A stretch of DNA of 64,000 bases from Nansenia antarctica. Taxonomy: Eukaryota > Chordata > Actinopteri > Argentiniformes > Microstomatidae. The notes beneath the pieces are model-generated. The model searched no databases. It saw nothing but the letters and a program-made list of their open reading frames with translations, and was not told where the DNA came from. A program made the position numbers and the translations under genes. The stretch spans positions 26,916,702-26,980,701 of the forward strand of contig OZ022348.1 in assembly GCA_963989245.1 (NCBI GenBank), written 5' to 3'. How positions within the stretch are numbered: the stretch's first letter is position 1; the number at the start of each line of letters is the position of its first letter. Of the stretch, positions 1 to 10,332 are shown piece by piece.

Positions 1-104
1 CTATTCATCCCAAAGGTGTTCGATAGGGTTGAGGTCAGAGCTCTGTGTGCAGGCCAGTCAAGTTCTTCCACACCAAACTTGGCAAACCATGTCATTATGG
101 ACCT
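1..104 (-). pseudogene. Tc1/mariner-like transposase fragment
   Basis: Read on the minus strand, this stretch gives a WFAKFGVEELDWPA block. After a one-base frame change it gives SDLNPIEHLWDE. Together these match the conserved DWPxxSPDLNPIEHLWDEL region around the second catalytic aspartate of Tc1-family transposases. The frameshift and the truncation at the window edge show a dead remnant. No terminal repeats are visible here. Confidence 0.8.
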
Positions 105-154
105 GTTGCCACAAGGCTGCAAGCATATAATTCTCTAGAATATCTGAAAGTGCT

Positions 155-159
<5 letters not shown>

Positions 160-234
<75 letters not shown>
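160..234. repeat. (CT)n microsatellite
   Basis: About 37 uninterrupted CT dinucleotides. Open frames through it are artefacts of the repeat. Confidence 0.97.
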
Positions 235-238
<4 letters not shown>

Positions 239-315
239 AATAGTTGTCTGTGAGTGGATAGTTCCTATTATATAAATTCTCATCTTGATCTGTCTCAAAC
301 TATGCCGTGTTGGGC

Positions 316-395
316 CCTTGAATTTGAAGGAATTGAGTCTTGAAAGTCCTTGAAAGGTGCTTGAATTTGGTGTTTCAGAAGGTGTGGGAACCCTG
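316..395. repeat. hAT-like transposon end
   Basis: The minus strand begins CAGGGTTCCCACACCTTC and continues with repeated TTCAAG/CTTTCAAGG words. This is the form of a common fish hAT-type terminus. The other end and a target duplication are not visible, so the call rests on pattern memory of this end only. Confidence 0.45.
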
Positions 396-455
396 GTTGG
401 TCCTCTGGGGTGTGTTGTTACCTCCTGGGGTGTGTTGGTCCTCTGGGGTGTGTTG
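396..455. repeat. Left flank of the GGTGTGTTG minisatellite
   Basis: Three units of the TCCTCTGGGGTGTGTTG / TTACCTCCTGGGGTGTG type, the same units found at 4530-4640. The array was apparently continuous before the Harbinger-like element at 483-4502 inserted into its edge. Confidence 0.8.
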
Positions 456-730
456 AGAGAATAGAATAGAGAGAAAGATAGTGGGCCCTATTATGCACTT
501 CATAAGTCTTAAGCAATAAGACGAGGCGGTAGATCTAAACTTAAGACGTGGAGGCGTGGTCAAGGCCACTTTGCTATTATGCGTGCGGTAGTGGGCGCCT
601 AAAACCCGGCGCTAAGCAAAGAAATTAGTCATGGGTGTGTTTTGGGCGTCTTCTCAATCAACCCAATCAGCGTGCCAGGTGCCATTCCCTTTAAGAACCG
701 GCTGCGTTGAGTCTTTAGCGCTATGCTATT

Positions 731-901
731 ATGGAAGTCCTAAGAAGGAGGTCAGCGCGCTTCTCTGCAGAAGAAAGTAACAAGCTCGTGCATGAGGTCA
801 TTGCTGACCAAACGACATATGTCAGTTACTGCCTGACGGGTGAAGCGCAGCTCATACAAGCATTTCTGCTCTGTAAACAGAATAAAATAATATATATATA
901 G
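731..901 (+). pseudogene. Myb/SANT-like accessory protein, 5' fragment
   Basis: An ATG-started 56-codon frame opens with RRRSARFSAEESNKLVHEV, which resembles helix 1 of the Myb/SANT-like DNA-binding domain of Harbinger accessory proteins and NAIF1-like proteins. It ends at a stop five bases before the inner hAT element, so the rest of the domain is lost. Function is inferred only from this short similarity and from the Harbinger-like ends around it. Confidence 0.4.
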
Positions 902-1435
902 GCTACAGTGTTTCCTCCAGGAATTTTTCCAATGGTGGCGGGTGGCCGCGATTTTTTTAGCGTGCACGCGCGCTCAAAACAACGTTTTTTTTTTTTTTTT
1001 TTTTTTTTTTTCTAATCACAGCCAAAACTAGAGGATGGCCAAAAAAATGTAATATACAGAATATAAACTTGTGACTGACAGTCACATACACACACAAAGA
1101 TCATCAGCTATAATATAATACGAAGTAGGCCTACATGAGCACAAAAGCGGCTAACGTTACTGATTAACTGTTTACTGTAGTGCAGAGAGATGGTAGTCGT
1201 AGGCGGCGTATCAAATGACAAAGCTAAACGTTTAATGAAGGACATGAACGATTGTCAACAACATAGAGATGCTCCGATCAGGGTTTTTGGTGCCGATCAC
1301 CGATCACCGATCACTGGAACCAGTGATCTGCCGATCCGATATCACCGATCACCGATCACAGCGTCGAAAATGGCAATTGAAGCTTTTTTTTTTTTTTTCT
1401 TCTTTCCTAGCACCAGGGGAGCCCCCCCTCCTAAA

Positions 1436-1500
1436 TTTCGTTGTTTGGTACCTGTACTATATCAATGACAATAAAGACCATTCATTCATTCATTCATTCT
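1436..1500 (+). repeat. L2-like LINE 3' tail
   Basis: A TTTCGTTGT...TGACAATAAAG string followed by a CATT repeat resembles the 3' terminus of fish L2-type LINEs, seen again at 12590-12650. It lies next to a poly-T tract inside the hAT copy. Confidence 0.4.
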
Positions 1501-1629
1501 ATTTATTGTGTAGCATTAATTATGTTTTTAATTATTCTTAACACCATTGATATTGTATATTAAGTATTCAAATGAAATTAGGAGATGAGAAAGTATCATG
1601 AATTGACAACCATCCAAACATCAATGACG

Positions 1630-2615
1630 GCACGCTGTGCCAAAACCCCCTCACGCTGTGCCAAACGCTGTGCCCCTCACGCTGTGCCAAAACCCCCTCA
1701 TGCACAGCGAGCTGGAGTGTGTGAGCCATGCACGGTAGGTTTGGTAAACGCGCGTCCCTCATAGCCTTCTCCATGTTCCTGGCATTATCCCGTAGGATAA
1801 CGTGCACCTTTCCCTTTGGGATTTCCCAGGCGTTGAGCATGTCTGTGAAAGCTGCAGCAAGTGCCTCTGCGGTGTGTGACCCAGGGAATTCTTGAGAGTG
1901 AAGCACCACTTTAGTCAGCTCAAAGTTTGCGTTGATAAACTGCGCAGTCAGGCTCAGCATAGACACAGGACTGACACTCGAACTCCAAATGTCAGTCGTG
2001 AAGCTGATTGACGCGATGTTGTCCTTCACTAGGCTCCCGATGTATGTGTAGACAGTGTTATATAATTCCGGCAGGCAAACATCAGTGAAATATTTTCGCC
2101 CCGGCAGCGTATAGCGTGGATCCAGGCAGGAAACAAGGCGTTTGAACCCGGCGTCTTCCACAACAGACAGGGGCTGCTGATCAAGGCATATGAATTCTAT
2201 TACTTTCGCATTTATTTCCTTTCGTTTCTTGTGGTCGTTGCCGTATGGTTGCTGTCGTTGCAATGTCTCGGTAACAGTAAGCTGAGTGAGTGGTGTCGAA
2301 CGTTCTTTCGACGACTCTTTCTCTCTGGCCTTAGTGCTCGCCAATGTATTAAACTCGTTATATTCCTTCGTGTGACAAGCCTTCAAATGCCGTATTATAT
2401 TCGTTGTATTGAAAGACCTTGCGTGCGTTCCTCCCCGAGGTATTTCTTTGACAGGCATTACAAACGGCATATTTGTTGTCTCTTTCCGACACGGTGTAAT
2501 ATTTCCAGACTGGCGACGCCATCTTGTAAACTGGCAGGGTTTGATCGGCCATCTTGTGATCGGTCGGGTTTGATCGGCCGTTTTGAGAACTCCGATCAAA
2601 ACCGATCAAGGCCAT
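1630..2615 (-). pseudogene. BED-finger hAT transposase (ZBED-like), frameshifted and truncated
   Basis: The minus strand encodes a BED zinc finger: an aromatic VWKYYTV start, then CNAC, and after a frame change near 2440 the HLKACH half. This is followed by a hAT transposase N-terminal and catalytic region that includes FTTDIWSS (first catalytic aspartate region), a VHVILRDNARNM block (second aspartate) and a PCMAHTLQLAVHEGV block (the conserved CxxH region). These are hallmarks of ZBED1/ZBED4-type hAT transposases. The protein stops before the helical insertion and the C-terminal dimerisation domain. The frameshift inside the zinc finger and the missing half mean it is not functional. Confidence 0.8.
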
Positions 2616-3356
2616 ATCGGCCGATACCGATCAGCGCCGATCAGATCGGAGCATCACTACAACAACACACTCAAGCAGTAAATAGAACAGTCTAAACAAC
2701 TTGGGTACTACGGACGGAACAATAGTCTCAACCTATAGTTCCGTGCGTGAATTATGTCAACCCACCACATTACAGAAGTAAAATCACAGTCAGATGGAGC
2801 ATTCGGTAAACAGCTGAGTATCAGCTGAGTTAAAGAAAACAAACTCTTACCTTTGATGAGACCCACATGAGCCCTGTTTTCCCGTACTTCTCCCGTGTGT
2901 CTCTTATTGTCCAAATGTTCCCTGAATTTTAGCTGCATGTTTTTCCAGCATGTAATTCCGTTGTCAATAAAAAAATCGTCTCCCCTTCTTTTCCCCTTGA
3001 CAATACTGTGTCGTTGCTAAAGTGACGGCACATAAGAATCGTTTTTTGACTTGCTAATGTCTGCTAACGTAGCACTTGAAACTGGCGCCGTTCTCTGGAC
3101 TGCAGCTGCTCCCGCGTTAGCATTAGCATCCATCTTTTCTTCTCCCTTCTCACCGTCACGAGCTCAAATGACACTTGTCGGCCGATCTAACTCTTAACAC
3201 TCACTTACAGGACTTCTGACACCATGTCGTGTTATTCTATTAAACATACACGTGAGTCCTTCTGTATTTCAATGTAAGTGTCTTTATTTTAACTCGCTCT
3301 GTAAGCTCTACAATACCGGTCTCTTGTTGTCTCGTCGTAACCTGTCCACCTGACCT

Positions 3357-3474
3357 GGGGGGTATTCCATCAACGTCGCTAAAGGAAAATCCTGTCTTAT
3401 TTTTGATAACTCTCGCGAGATTTATCAGACTAAACCTGGATTTTCCCTTTAGCGATGTTGATGAAATACCCCCC
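3357..3474. mobile_element. Foldback MITE, copy 1
   Basis: An almost perfect palindrome: GGGGGGTATTCCATCAACGT with CGCTAAAGGAAAAT on the left, and the reverse complement on the right, with a short centre. A second copy with the same arms is at 57825-57973. No coding capacity. Confidence 0.75.
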
Positions 3475-4514
3475 GGATGCCACTACGGTGGCCTGTACAC
3501 AATAACAATAATACCACAGTTCACATTTAGACCAATCAGGAGCCCTTGTGTCACGTCGTCAACTGAATGTCATTAATCTGATTTTGGATCAGCGGTTAGA
3601 GAGAGATGGGCGTGGATTTAGGTGCACTTTTAGTCAACATCCATTATAGCGCTGATCTAGGATCAGATATATTTTAATCAGCTAAAATGTTCAGTTTTTT
3701 TTTTTTTTTTTTTTTGAGAACTTTTTTTGTTTTTTGTTTTTGTGGACTGAATCAATTCGTGGCGGAGGAAATTCCATCGTGGCGGCCCGCCACCAATAAA
3801 TGCATGTAGAGGAAACACTGGGCTATATTATACATATTTTAATAATAGGCTATAATACAATTGTAATTGCAATATATTATAGCATTATTAACAGTTGGAT
3901 CACCAATTGAAAGCGCTAAAATGCTTAGATCACGAATCCAGGATTGATTTGGTGGTCAGCCAGAGGTAACAAAGTCGTTGCCGGTATATGCGCTCGGCGC
4001 GCCGTCTTCGTCTATCATAATTCCTTCCTAGGATATATTCCATTGTTCTCTCTCTCTGGCTTAACATTTGCCAGTGGTGGCATTTATACTGTGACCGTAA
4101 TTGACGTCTTGCCGTGGAGCCACGTGCGTGTTCATGTGTGCCCACATGCATGCGCAAACCGCGGAGGCGCGCTCGTGTTTCAAAACGTGCATGAAGTCTA
4201 AACTTAAGAACTTTTCATACCACTTCTTAGCGCTAGGAGCAAAGTCAGATCGCATAATAGCAGGGGCGCCTAGTGCACTTCATTAACATATGAACACTCC
4301 CACAATGAGTAATATATGCATGTAATATATGCATGTAATGTAATATATGAGTTTTTAGTCTTATGTGTGGCCGCCTATCGACACCTGCATAATAGCAGTA
4401 GCGCGTATGAAGCGCATAATAAGGGTGGCGGTAGGTCTTAACCTGGCGGTGCGTCTTAATTAAGACTTAAGACGGCAAGTTAAGAAGTGCATAATAGGGC
4501 CCAGTGTGTGAGAG

Positions 4515-5890
4515 AGAGAGAGCTGGAGTGTGTTGGTCCTCTGGGGTGTGTTGTTACCTCCTGGGGTGTGTTGTTACCTCCTGGGGTGTGTTGTTACCTC
4601 CTGGGGTGTGTTGGTCCTCTGGGGTGTGTTGTTACCTCCTGGTGTTGGCCCTCTTTGGTGTTGGCCCTCTTTGGTGTTGGCTCTCTTTGGTGTTGGACCT
4701 CTTTGGTGTTGGCCCTCTTTGGTGTTGGACCTCTTTGGTGTTGGCCCTCTTTGGTGTTGGACCTCTTTGGTGTTGGCCCTCTTTGGTGTTGGACCTCTTT
4801 GGTGTTGGCCCTCTTTGGTGTTGGACCTCTTTGGTGTTGGACCTCTTTGGTGTCGGTCCTCTTTGGTGTCGGCCCTCTTTGGTGTTGGCTCTCTTTGGTG
4901 TTGGACCTCTTTGGTGTTGGCCCTCTTTGGTGTTGGACATCTTTGGTGTTGGCCCTCTTTGGTGTTGGACCTCTTTGGTGTTGGACCTCTTTGGTGTTGG
5001 ACCTCTTTGGTGTTGGACCTCTTTGGTGTTGGACCTCTTTGGTGTCGGTCCTCTTTGGTGTTGGACCTCTTTGGTGTTGGCCCTCTTTGGTGTTGGCCCT
5101 CTTTGGTGTTGGCCCTCTTTGGTGTTGGCCCTCTTTGGTGTCGGTCCTCTTTGGTGTTGGCCCTCTTTGGTGTTGGACCTCTTTGGTGTCGGTCCTCTTT
5201 GGTGTCGGCCCTCTTTGGTGTTGGCCCTCTTTGGTGTTGGCCCTCTTTGGTGTTGGCTCTCTTTGGTGTTGGACCTCTTTGGTGTCGGCCCTCTTTGGTG
5301 TTGGACCTCTTTGGTGTTGGCCCTCTTTGGTGTTGGACCTCTTTGGTGTTGGACCTCTTTGGTGTTGGCCCTCTTTGGTGTTGGACCTCTTTGGTGTTGG
5401 ACCTCTTTGGTGTCGGTCCTCTTTGGTGTTGGCCCTCTTTGGTGTTGGCTCTCTTTGGTGTTGGACCTCTTTGGTGTTGGCCCTCTTTGGTGTTGGACCT
5501 CTTTGGTGTTGGCCCTCTTTGGTGTTGGACCTCTTTGGTGTTGGACCTCTTTGGTGTTGGACCTCTTTGGTGTCGGTCCTCTTTGGTGTTGGACCTCTTT
5601 GGTGTTGGCCCTCTTTGGTGTTGGACCTCTTTGGTGTTGGCCCTCTTTGGTGTTGGCCCTCTTTGGTGTTGGCCCTCTTTGGTGTTGGCCCTCTTTGGTG
5701 TCGGTCCTCTTTGGTGTTGGCCCTCTTTGGTGTTGGACCTCTTTGGTGTCGGTCCTCTTTGGTGTCGGCCCTCTTTGGTGTTGGCCCTCTTTGGTGTTGG
5801 CCTTCTTTGGTGTTGGCCCTCTTTGGTGTCGGTCCTCTTTGGTGTCAGTCCTCTTTGGTGTTGGACCTCTTTGGTGTTGGACCTCTGGGA
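4515..5890. repeat. 16-bp minisatellite, about 78 copies
   Basis: After a few 18-20-bp units of the CTCCTGGGGTGTGTTGTTAC type, the array settles into a 16-bp unit, GGTGTTGGMCCTCTTT, with variants GGTGTCGGTCCTCTTT and GGTGTTGGCTCTCTTT. Because 16 is not a multiple of three and the unit lacks stops in most frames, long open frames run through it on both strands. These are not genes. The array ends just upstream of a splice acceptor, so it lies in the last intron of the gene whose exon is at 5948-6035. Confidence 0.95.
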
Positions 5891-5947
5891 TATTGATTTT
5901 CTTGGACCTCTGGGATATTGATCTTCTTGGACCTCTGTGTGTTGCAG

Positions 5948-6035
5948 ATGGAAGGAGTCGTCCAACAAGAACCAGCTGAGGTACAGCGAGAGCATCCGGG
6001 TCCTCAAAGAGATGAAGGAGATGTACGACCGCTAG
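5948..6035 (+). CDS. Terminal coding exon of an unidentified gene
   Basis: A pyrimidine-rich stretch ending TGTGTGTTGCAG (AG at 5946-5947) is followed by 28 codons, WKESSNKNQLRYSESIRV then LKEMKEMYDR, and a TAG stop at 6033-6035. The charged, helix-like composition looks like real protein and unlike the surrounding repeats. One base (5948) completes a codon begun in the previous exon. Upstream exons are not visible because the minisatellite and transposons fill the preceding sequence. I do not recognise the protein. It is followed by a 3'UTR with two AATAAA signals near 7270-7303, which supports it as the 3' end of a transcribed gene converging on the GPCR at 9167. Confidence 0.6.
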
Positions 6036-6169
6036 CTGGACACACACACACACACGCGCAAACACACACACACACACATTCAGACACACACACACAGGCA
6101 GAAGAGAGAAGGATCCCTGGGGTGGTTAACTACCATTGGACATTACCCTGTGATCATGAATCTCCTGGA

Positions 6170-6870
6170 GCCCCTCTACCTCCACCAGCCTCCCCTGGTC
6201 CCCACCTCCACCAGCCTCCCCATGTCCACCTCCACCAGCCTCCCCATGTCTACCTCCACCAGCCTCCCCATGTCTACCTCCACCAGCCTCCCCTGGTCCC
6301 CACCTCCACCAGCCTCCCCATGTCTACCTCCACCAGCCTCCCCATGTCCACCTCCACCAGCCTCCCCATGTCTACCTCCACCAGCCTCCCCATGTCTACC
6401 TCCACCAGCCTCCCCATGTCTACCTCCACCAGCCTCCCCATGTCTACCTCCACCAGCCTCCCCATGTCTACCTCCACCAGCCTCCCCATGTCTACCTCCA
6501 CCAGCCTCCCCATGTCTACCTCCACCAGCCTCCCCATGTCTACCTCCACCAGCCTCCCCATGTCTACCTCCACCAGCCTCCCCATGTCTACCTCCACCAG
6601 CCTCCCCATGTCTACCTCCACCAGCCTCCCCATGTCTACCTCCACCAGCCTCCCCATGTCTACCTCCACCAGCCTCCCCATGTCCACCTCCACCAGCCTC
6701 CCCATGTCTACCTCCACCAGCCTCCCCATGTCTATCTCCACCAGCCTCCCCATGTCTACCTCCACCAGCCTCCCCATGTCTACCTCCACCAGCCTCCCCA
6801 TGTCTACCTCCACCAGCCTCCCCATGTCCACCTCCACCAGCCTCCCCATGTCCACCTCCACCAGCCTCCC
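6170..6870. repeat. 24-bp minisatellite
   Basis: About 28 copies of a 24-bp unit CCTCCACCAGCCTCCCCATG followed by TCTA or TCCA. The unit is eight codons long, so three frames stay open for over 600 bp on each strand. The copies are nearly identical. Confidence 0.95.
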
Positions 6871-7268
6871 CTAGCCTCTAGCCTCCCCTGGTCCCCACCT
6901 CCAGCCTCCCCTGGTCCCCACCTCCAGCCTCCTCCAGCCTCCCCTGGTCCCCACCTCCAGCCTCCCCTGGTCCCCACCTCCAGCCTCCTCTAGCCTCCAG
7001 CCTCCCCTAGCCTCCAGCCTCCCCTGGTCCCTACCTCCAGCCTCCCCTAGCCTCTAGCCTCCAGCCACCCCTGGTCTGTGTGTGCTTGCTGACATGTTGT
7101 TGCCCAGACTGGTGACATAGGTGATGTTTCTGTAATGTTATTCACAAGCACAATCCAAACAACAACAAAAATGAAAGTCATAATTCACTGTGGTATAAAA
7201 AAAAAAGAATTGTTTTTATTGGATAAATTGTCCCAAGTGCTTGTTTATACAACATGTTGACATCTTGA

Positions 7269-7303
7269 AATAAAGACTCTACTGTTGCAGTACTTTAAAT
7301 AAA
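7269..7303 (+). terminator. Two polyadenylation signals
   Basis: AATAAA at 7269-7274 and 7298-7303, each followed by AGACTCT and TATTGCAG/TGTTGCAG, i.e. a duplicated 29-bp segment. They are the likely 3' end of the gene with the terminal exon at 5948-6035. Confidence 0.5.
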
Positions 7304-7310
7304 GACTCTG

Positions 7311-8925
7311 CTATTGCAGTACTTTTTTGCTGGCATAACATCTTGGAAGTGTTTTCTAATCTTATTCTTGATTGATGCAATACGAGCTGTCTTGACGGTT
7401 TATCGTAGAAGGAAGTTGTGGCTACGATGACGGGTGTGTCGTAATTCTTACAATGTCCATCCTGAAGTCTTTACAGATGACTAAATACTACATTTCTCAA
7501 GCCCTGTTTACACAGATTCCCTGTTACCTTACCTCTGTAGGAGGGTGGGAGAGAGAGAGAGAGAGAGAGAGAAAGGGGGAGAGAGAGAGAAAGGGGGAGA
7601 GAGAAATCAAACCAGAGAGAGAGAACACAGAGAGTTAGACACAGACCAAACCTGTCCCCATCCTCCCCCCTCTGATTGATCTACACTCAAAACCCTTGGG
7701 GTCATTCTGACAATCCTGAGTTGAGCTGGGCCCGGGTATCCCCTTCAACCTTGTACCTGCAACACTCCTGCATGTTACCTGTTAGAGGTGGACAGAGACA
7801 GAGTCAACACTCCTGCATGTTACCTGTTAGAGGTGGACAGAGACAGAGTCAACACTCCTGCATGTTACCTGTTAGAGGTGGACAGAGACAGAGTCAACAC
7901 TCCTGCATGTTACCTGTTAGAGGTGTACAGAGACATTATCTGTATCTGTTCAACCAACAAAATGATCTGTATCTGTATTTGGATAGAACACAGGATGTGG
8001 GCGTGGTTTACACCAGAAGTCACATTAAATCAGGCAAAAAGCAGTGCAATTCTTGTGCCTTCAAAGCATCAAGTTGATTTCCTATTGGCATAGAATTAAT
8101 TGTGAAATATATTTCCACATCCTCATACTGTACGTTTAATCTCTATCTTTTTATTTAAATTTATTTTTTATATTTAAGTAAACTACGGTTTTATGAATTG
8201 TCTGAACCCCACCACTACATTGGAAATAGAAACTATTTACAGTAAAGATATTTAGAGAAATGTCCTTCAGTTGAAGGAAATCATCTTAAATTCCAATGAT
8301 TTTGCGTTAACATCACTGCACTGTATACTGCAGGTAAGGGGTGCGTAAGTAAGCCCTTAGGGGCCACGTAGCGTGAGGCGACTTGATGTACAAGACCACC
8401 CCCTGGACATGACGCTGGTATGTCGCAGGGTCTTACCCCCCCCAATCCAACCCTTAATGCTGAGTACCAAGCAGGGAGGTATCGGGTACGACTCGGCCTC
8501 CACTGACTTGTACCCATAGAGCTATATGACCTTGAGGCCACACTCCCCTTAATGCACTGTAATTCATCTGTGAGGCTATAACTGTTCTTATCTGCCACAG
8601 TCAAGAAGTCCTCTGTTTGATTTGGAACACTAATGAATGTCTTGTGAGGTAAATCGGTTGACACCGCTCCAAAAAGCAGACATCATACAGCTGCCACAGC
8701 AACAAAGCTACATTTTTAGAGACAGTCTAAACACAATAAAAACACAAATCACAACATGGTTGACAGCTATTTTGTTATTTCTAATAACATAATTCTCTTT
8801 AAAGGTCCAGTATGTATTTCAATTGGGAGCGATCAAGGAACGAGATCTCTTGAAAGAAATATTACAATTTTGAAAAAAAATGCTTTCTAAAACTCTCAAT
8901 TAATCCCCCTGCCCTCCCCCTCCCT

Positions 8926-8929
<4 letters not shown>
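7311..8929. other. Intergenic stretch without recognised genes
   Basis: Contains a GA-rich tract (7549-7630), a 45-bp tandem repeat (7767-7929), AT-rich unique sequence, and a 210-bp patch at about 8290-8500 with a GGTACTCAGCATTAAGGG-type string (minus strand) reminiscent of a dispersed fish SINE-like repeat. No coding frame is convincing. Confidence 0.5.
7767..7929. repeat. 45-bp tandem repeat, 3.6 copies
   Basis: Near-identical units starting CTCCTGCATGTTACCTGTTA, with the last copy diverging at GGTGTACAGAGACATT. The unit is 15 codons long, so a frame stays open through it, but nothing else suggests coding. Confidence 0.92.
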
Positions 8930-8975
<46 letters not shown>

Positions 8976-9080
8976 TACATACACACCCACACACACATAC
9001 ACACACACACAAATACATACACCCACACACACCACACATACACACACACACACAAATACACACACACACCACACGCACAC
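8930..9080. repeat. (CA)n microsatellite with ATAC interruptions
   Basis: Long CA tract with ACAAATACATACAC interruptions, about 90 bp beyond the GPCR stop codon. Confidence 0.95.
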
Positions 9081-9166
9081 ATCCTTGGAGAACCGCCTCA
9101 TCAGAGCTTTCACACCTTTCCACCTCTGCTTTGGGTGGTGGCCATCTTGGTTATCAGAGTCGTTTG

Positions 9167-10332
9167 CTAAGTGCTGATCAGGGAGGTGGCGGTGACGGCG
9201 TCTTTCCCCTCGCCGGGCGCCAGCGTACCCTCAGAGTACTTCCTGCTGGAGGAGATCCTGGAGAGCTGCGAGCTGAGGGAGCGGGCGGACGACGCGAAGG
9301 ACAGGTGGTCCTCGGCGAAGGCGCTCTCGAACACCAGCAGCAGGCCACACTGCCGGAGCTTCCTCTGGAACTCGTTGCACATGAAGACGTAGAGGACCGG
9401 GTTGAGGCAGCTGTTGAGGAAGGCCAGGCTGGACGACAGCGGCACGCCGATTTGCTCCGCCAACACCAGGGCCGGGTCGGCCCCGTCGCCCTGGGTCAGG
9501 AACCCCAGGAACTGGAACACGTGGTAGGGCACCCAGCACAGGAAGAACGCCAGGATGATGGCTACAACGATGCGGAGAGACCTGCAGCTCCTCCTCCCCC
9601 TCTGGAGGCGCCGGGCCCGTGTCGTTATGGCGACGTGGCAGCCGACGATGACCAGGAAGGGGACGAGGAAGCCGACCAGGAAGCGGAACGCGACGAGGTG
9701 CCTGTGGGTGGCGTCGCTGTAAGAGTACCTGCAGATGGTCCGTACTGCAGAAGGACCGTACCAGTCCTGGGTCTCTCTGAAGACCGCGAAGGGGAGGCTG
9801 CAGGCGAGAGCGGACAGCCAGACGGCGACACAGGCCACCTGGGCCTTGCGGGGCGTGCGGCGGTTCTGGGCCCACACCACCACCCAGGTGGCCAGGCAGC
9901 GGTCCAGGCTGATGGCCGTGAGCAGGAAGACGCTGGCGAACATGTTGACGGCCGTCACCAAGCCGTTCAGCTTGCACAGGAAGTCCCCGAACGGCCAGCG
10001 GTAGTCCCGGGAGACGTAGACGATGGAGAAGAGGAGGAAGGCGGTGAACAGGAAGTCGGCGAGCGCCAGGTTGAGGAACCACACGGAGTTCACCGTCCTC
10101 TTCATCCGGCAGCCCGTCACGTAGATCACCAGGCCGTTGCCCACGGTGCCCACCACGAACGCCAGGCAGTAGATCACCAAGGAGACGGTGTCCAGGACTC
10201 TTCTGGCGTAGTCGGCGGCGTCGGCGTCATAGTTGTCGTAGTCGTCCTCGTCTGTGGAGTTGGATGACTGGTTCCGTTCATCCTGGTACGGACCATGGCC
10301 CGTGGCGGGCTGGGTGACGTTACCGGACACTT
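9167..10332 (-). CDS. ptgdr2: Rhodopsin-family GPCR, prostaglandin D2 receptor 2-like (main coding exon)
   Basis: Seven hydrophobic segments are visible. The N-terminus is acidic and tyrosine-rich with N-glycosylation sequons (NVT, NQS, NST). TM1 has GNGLVIYVTGCRM and TM2 has LNLALADFLF. A TM3 region of NMFASVFLLTAISLDRCL gives the DRC form of the DRY motif, TM6 has FFLCWVPYHVF, and TM7 ends NPVLY. Cysteines FLCKL and TICRY can form the usual extracellular bridge. The family is chemoattractant-type (DP2/CRTH2, CMKLR1, FPR). NMFASxFLLxAISLDRCL, CWxPYHVF and the FESAFAED tail favour DP2, but a cmklr-type receptor cannot be excluded. The first in-frame codon after the acceptor (AG at 10333-10334, behind a pyrimidine tract) is GTG at 10330, not ATG. 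The start codon is therefore probably in an upstream exon. Stop TAG at 9167-9169. Confidence 0.75.

Larger units (their letters stand above)
1264..2659 (-). mobile_element. hAT element with perfect 8-bp target duplication
   Basis: Terminal inverted repeats TAGNGATGCTCCGATC are at both ends. The flanks carry an identical 8-bp direct repeat CAACAACA at 1256-1263 and 2660-2667, the hAT signature. Sub-terminal GATCGG/CCGATC words are repeated many times at both ends. It encodes a broken transposase on the minus strand and lacks the C-terminal half, so it is an internally deleted, non-autonomous copy. Confidence 0.88.
906..3820. mobile_element. hAT-like element, outer nested copy
   Basis: The ends are inverted repeats starting CAGTGTTTCCTC, followed on both sides by GGTGGCGGGNGGCCGC-like sequence. 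CAGTGTTTCC is a typical hAT terminus. The flanking bases share GGCTA on both sides, shorter than the expected 8-bp duplication. The interior holds the younger hAT copy 1264-2659, a foldback MITE (3357-3474) and poly-T tracts at about 988-1011 and 3698-3714. No coding frame of its own is recognised. Confidence 0.65.
483..4502. mobile_element. PIF/Harbinger-like DNA transposon, nested host of two hAT elements
   Basis: Both ends carry the same inverted terminal sequence, GGGCCCTATTATGCACTTC at 483 and its reverse complement ending at 4502. The flanks share a 3-bp direct repeat AGT (480-482 and 4503-4505), the target duplication length of PIF/Harbinger elements. Sub-terminal TTAAGACTTAAG-type inverted words are also shared. 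A short Myb/SANT-like frame at 731-901 fits the accessory protein of this superfamily. No DDE transposase is recognisable, because the interior is occupied by the hAT element 906-3820. The superfamily call is inferred from duplication length and the Myb-like frame. Confidence 0.7.
6036..7310 (+). other. Probable 3'UTR with embedded repeats
   Basis: From the stop codon to the two AATAAA signals. It contains a CA tract (6042-6096), a 24-bp minisatellite and GGTCCCCACCTCCAGCCTCC degenerate units up to about 7070. The 3' limit is inferred from the polyadenylation signals. Confidence 0.5.

Noticed and set aside
4487..6095. Several overlapping open frames of 460-490 codons on both strands
   Set aside because: They are produced by the 16-bp minisatellite, whose unit lacks stops; the proteins are pure 16-residue repeats.
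6150..6881. Long frames encoding STSLPM, PPPASPCL and EVDMGRLV repeats
   Set aside because: Products of the 24-bp minisatellite in a probable 3'UTR, with no non-repeat coding sequence.
4515..7930. CRISPR-like array
   Set aside because: Units are contiguous tandem repeats with no unique spacers, in a eukaryotic genome.
8862..9123. Cysteine/valine-rich frames
   Set aside because: Translations of the CA microsatellite; the same applies at 22931-23131, 56086-56339 and 63025-63267.
9131..10267. 378-codon plus-strand frame opposite the GPCR
   Set aside because: Antisense shadow of a GC-rich GPCR exon; composition is low complexity and no domain is visible.
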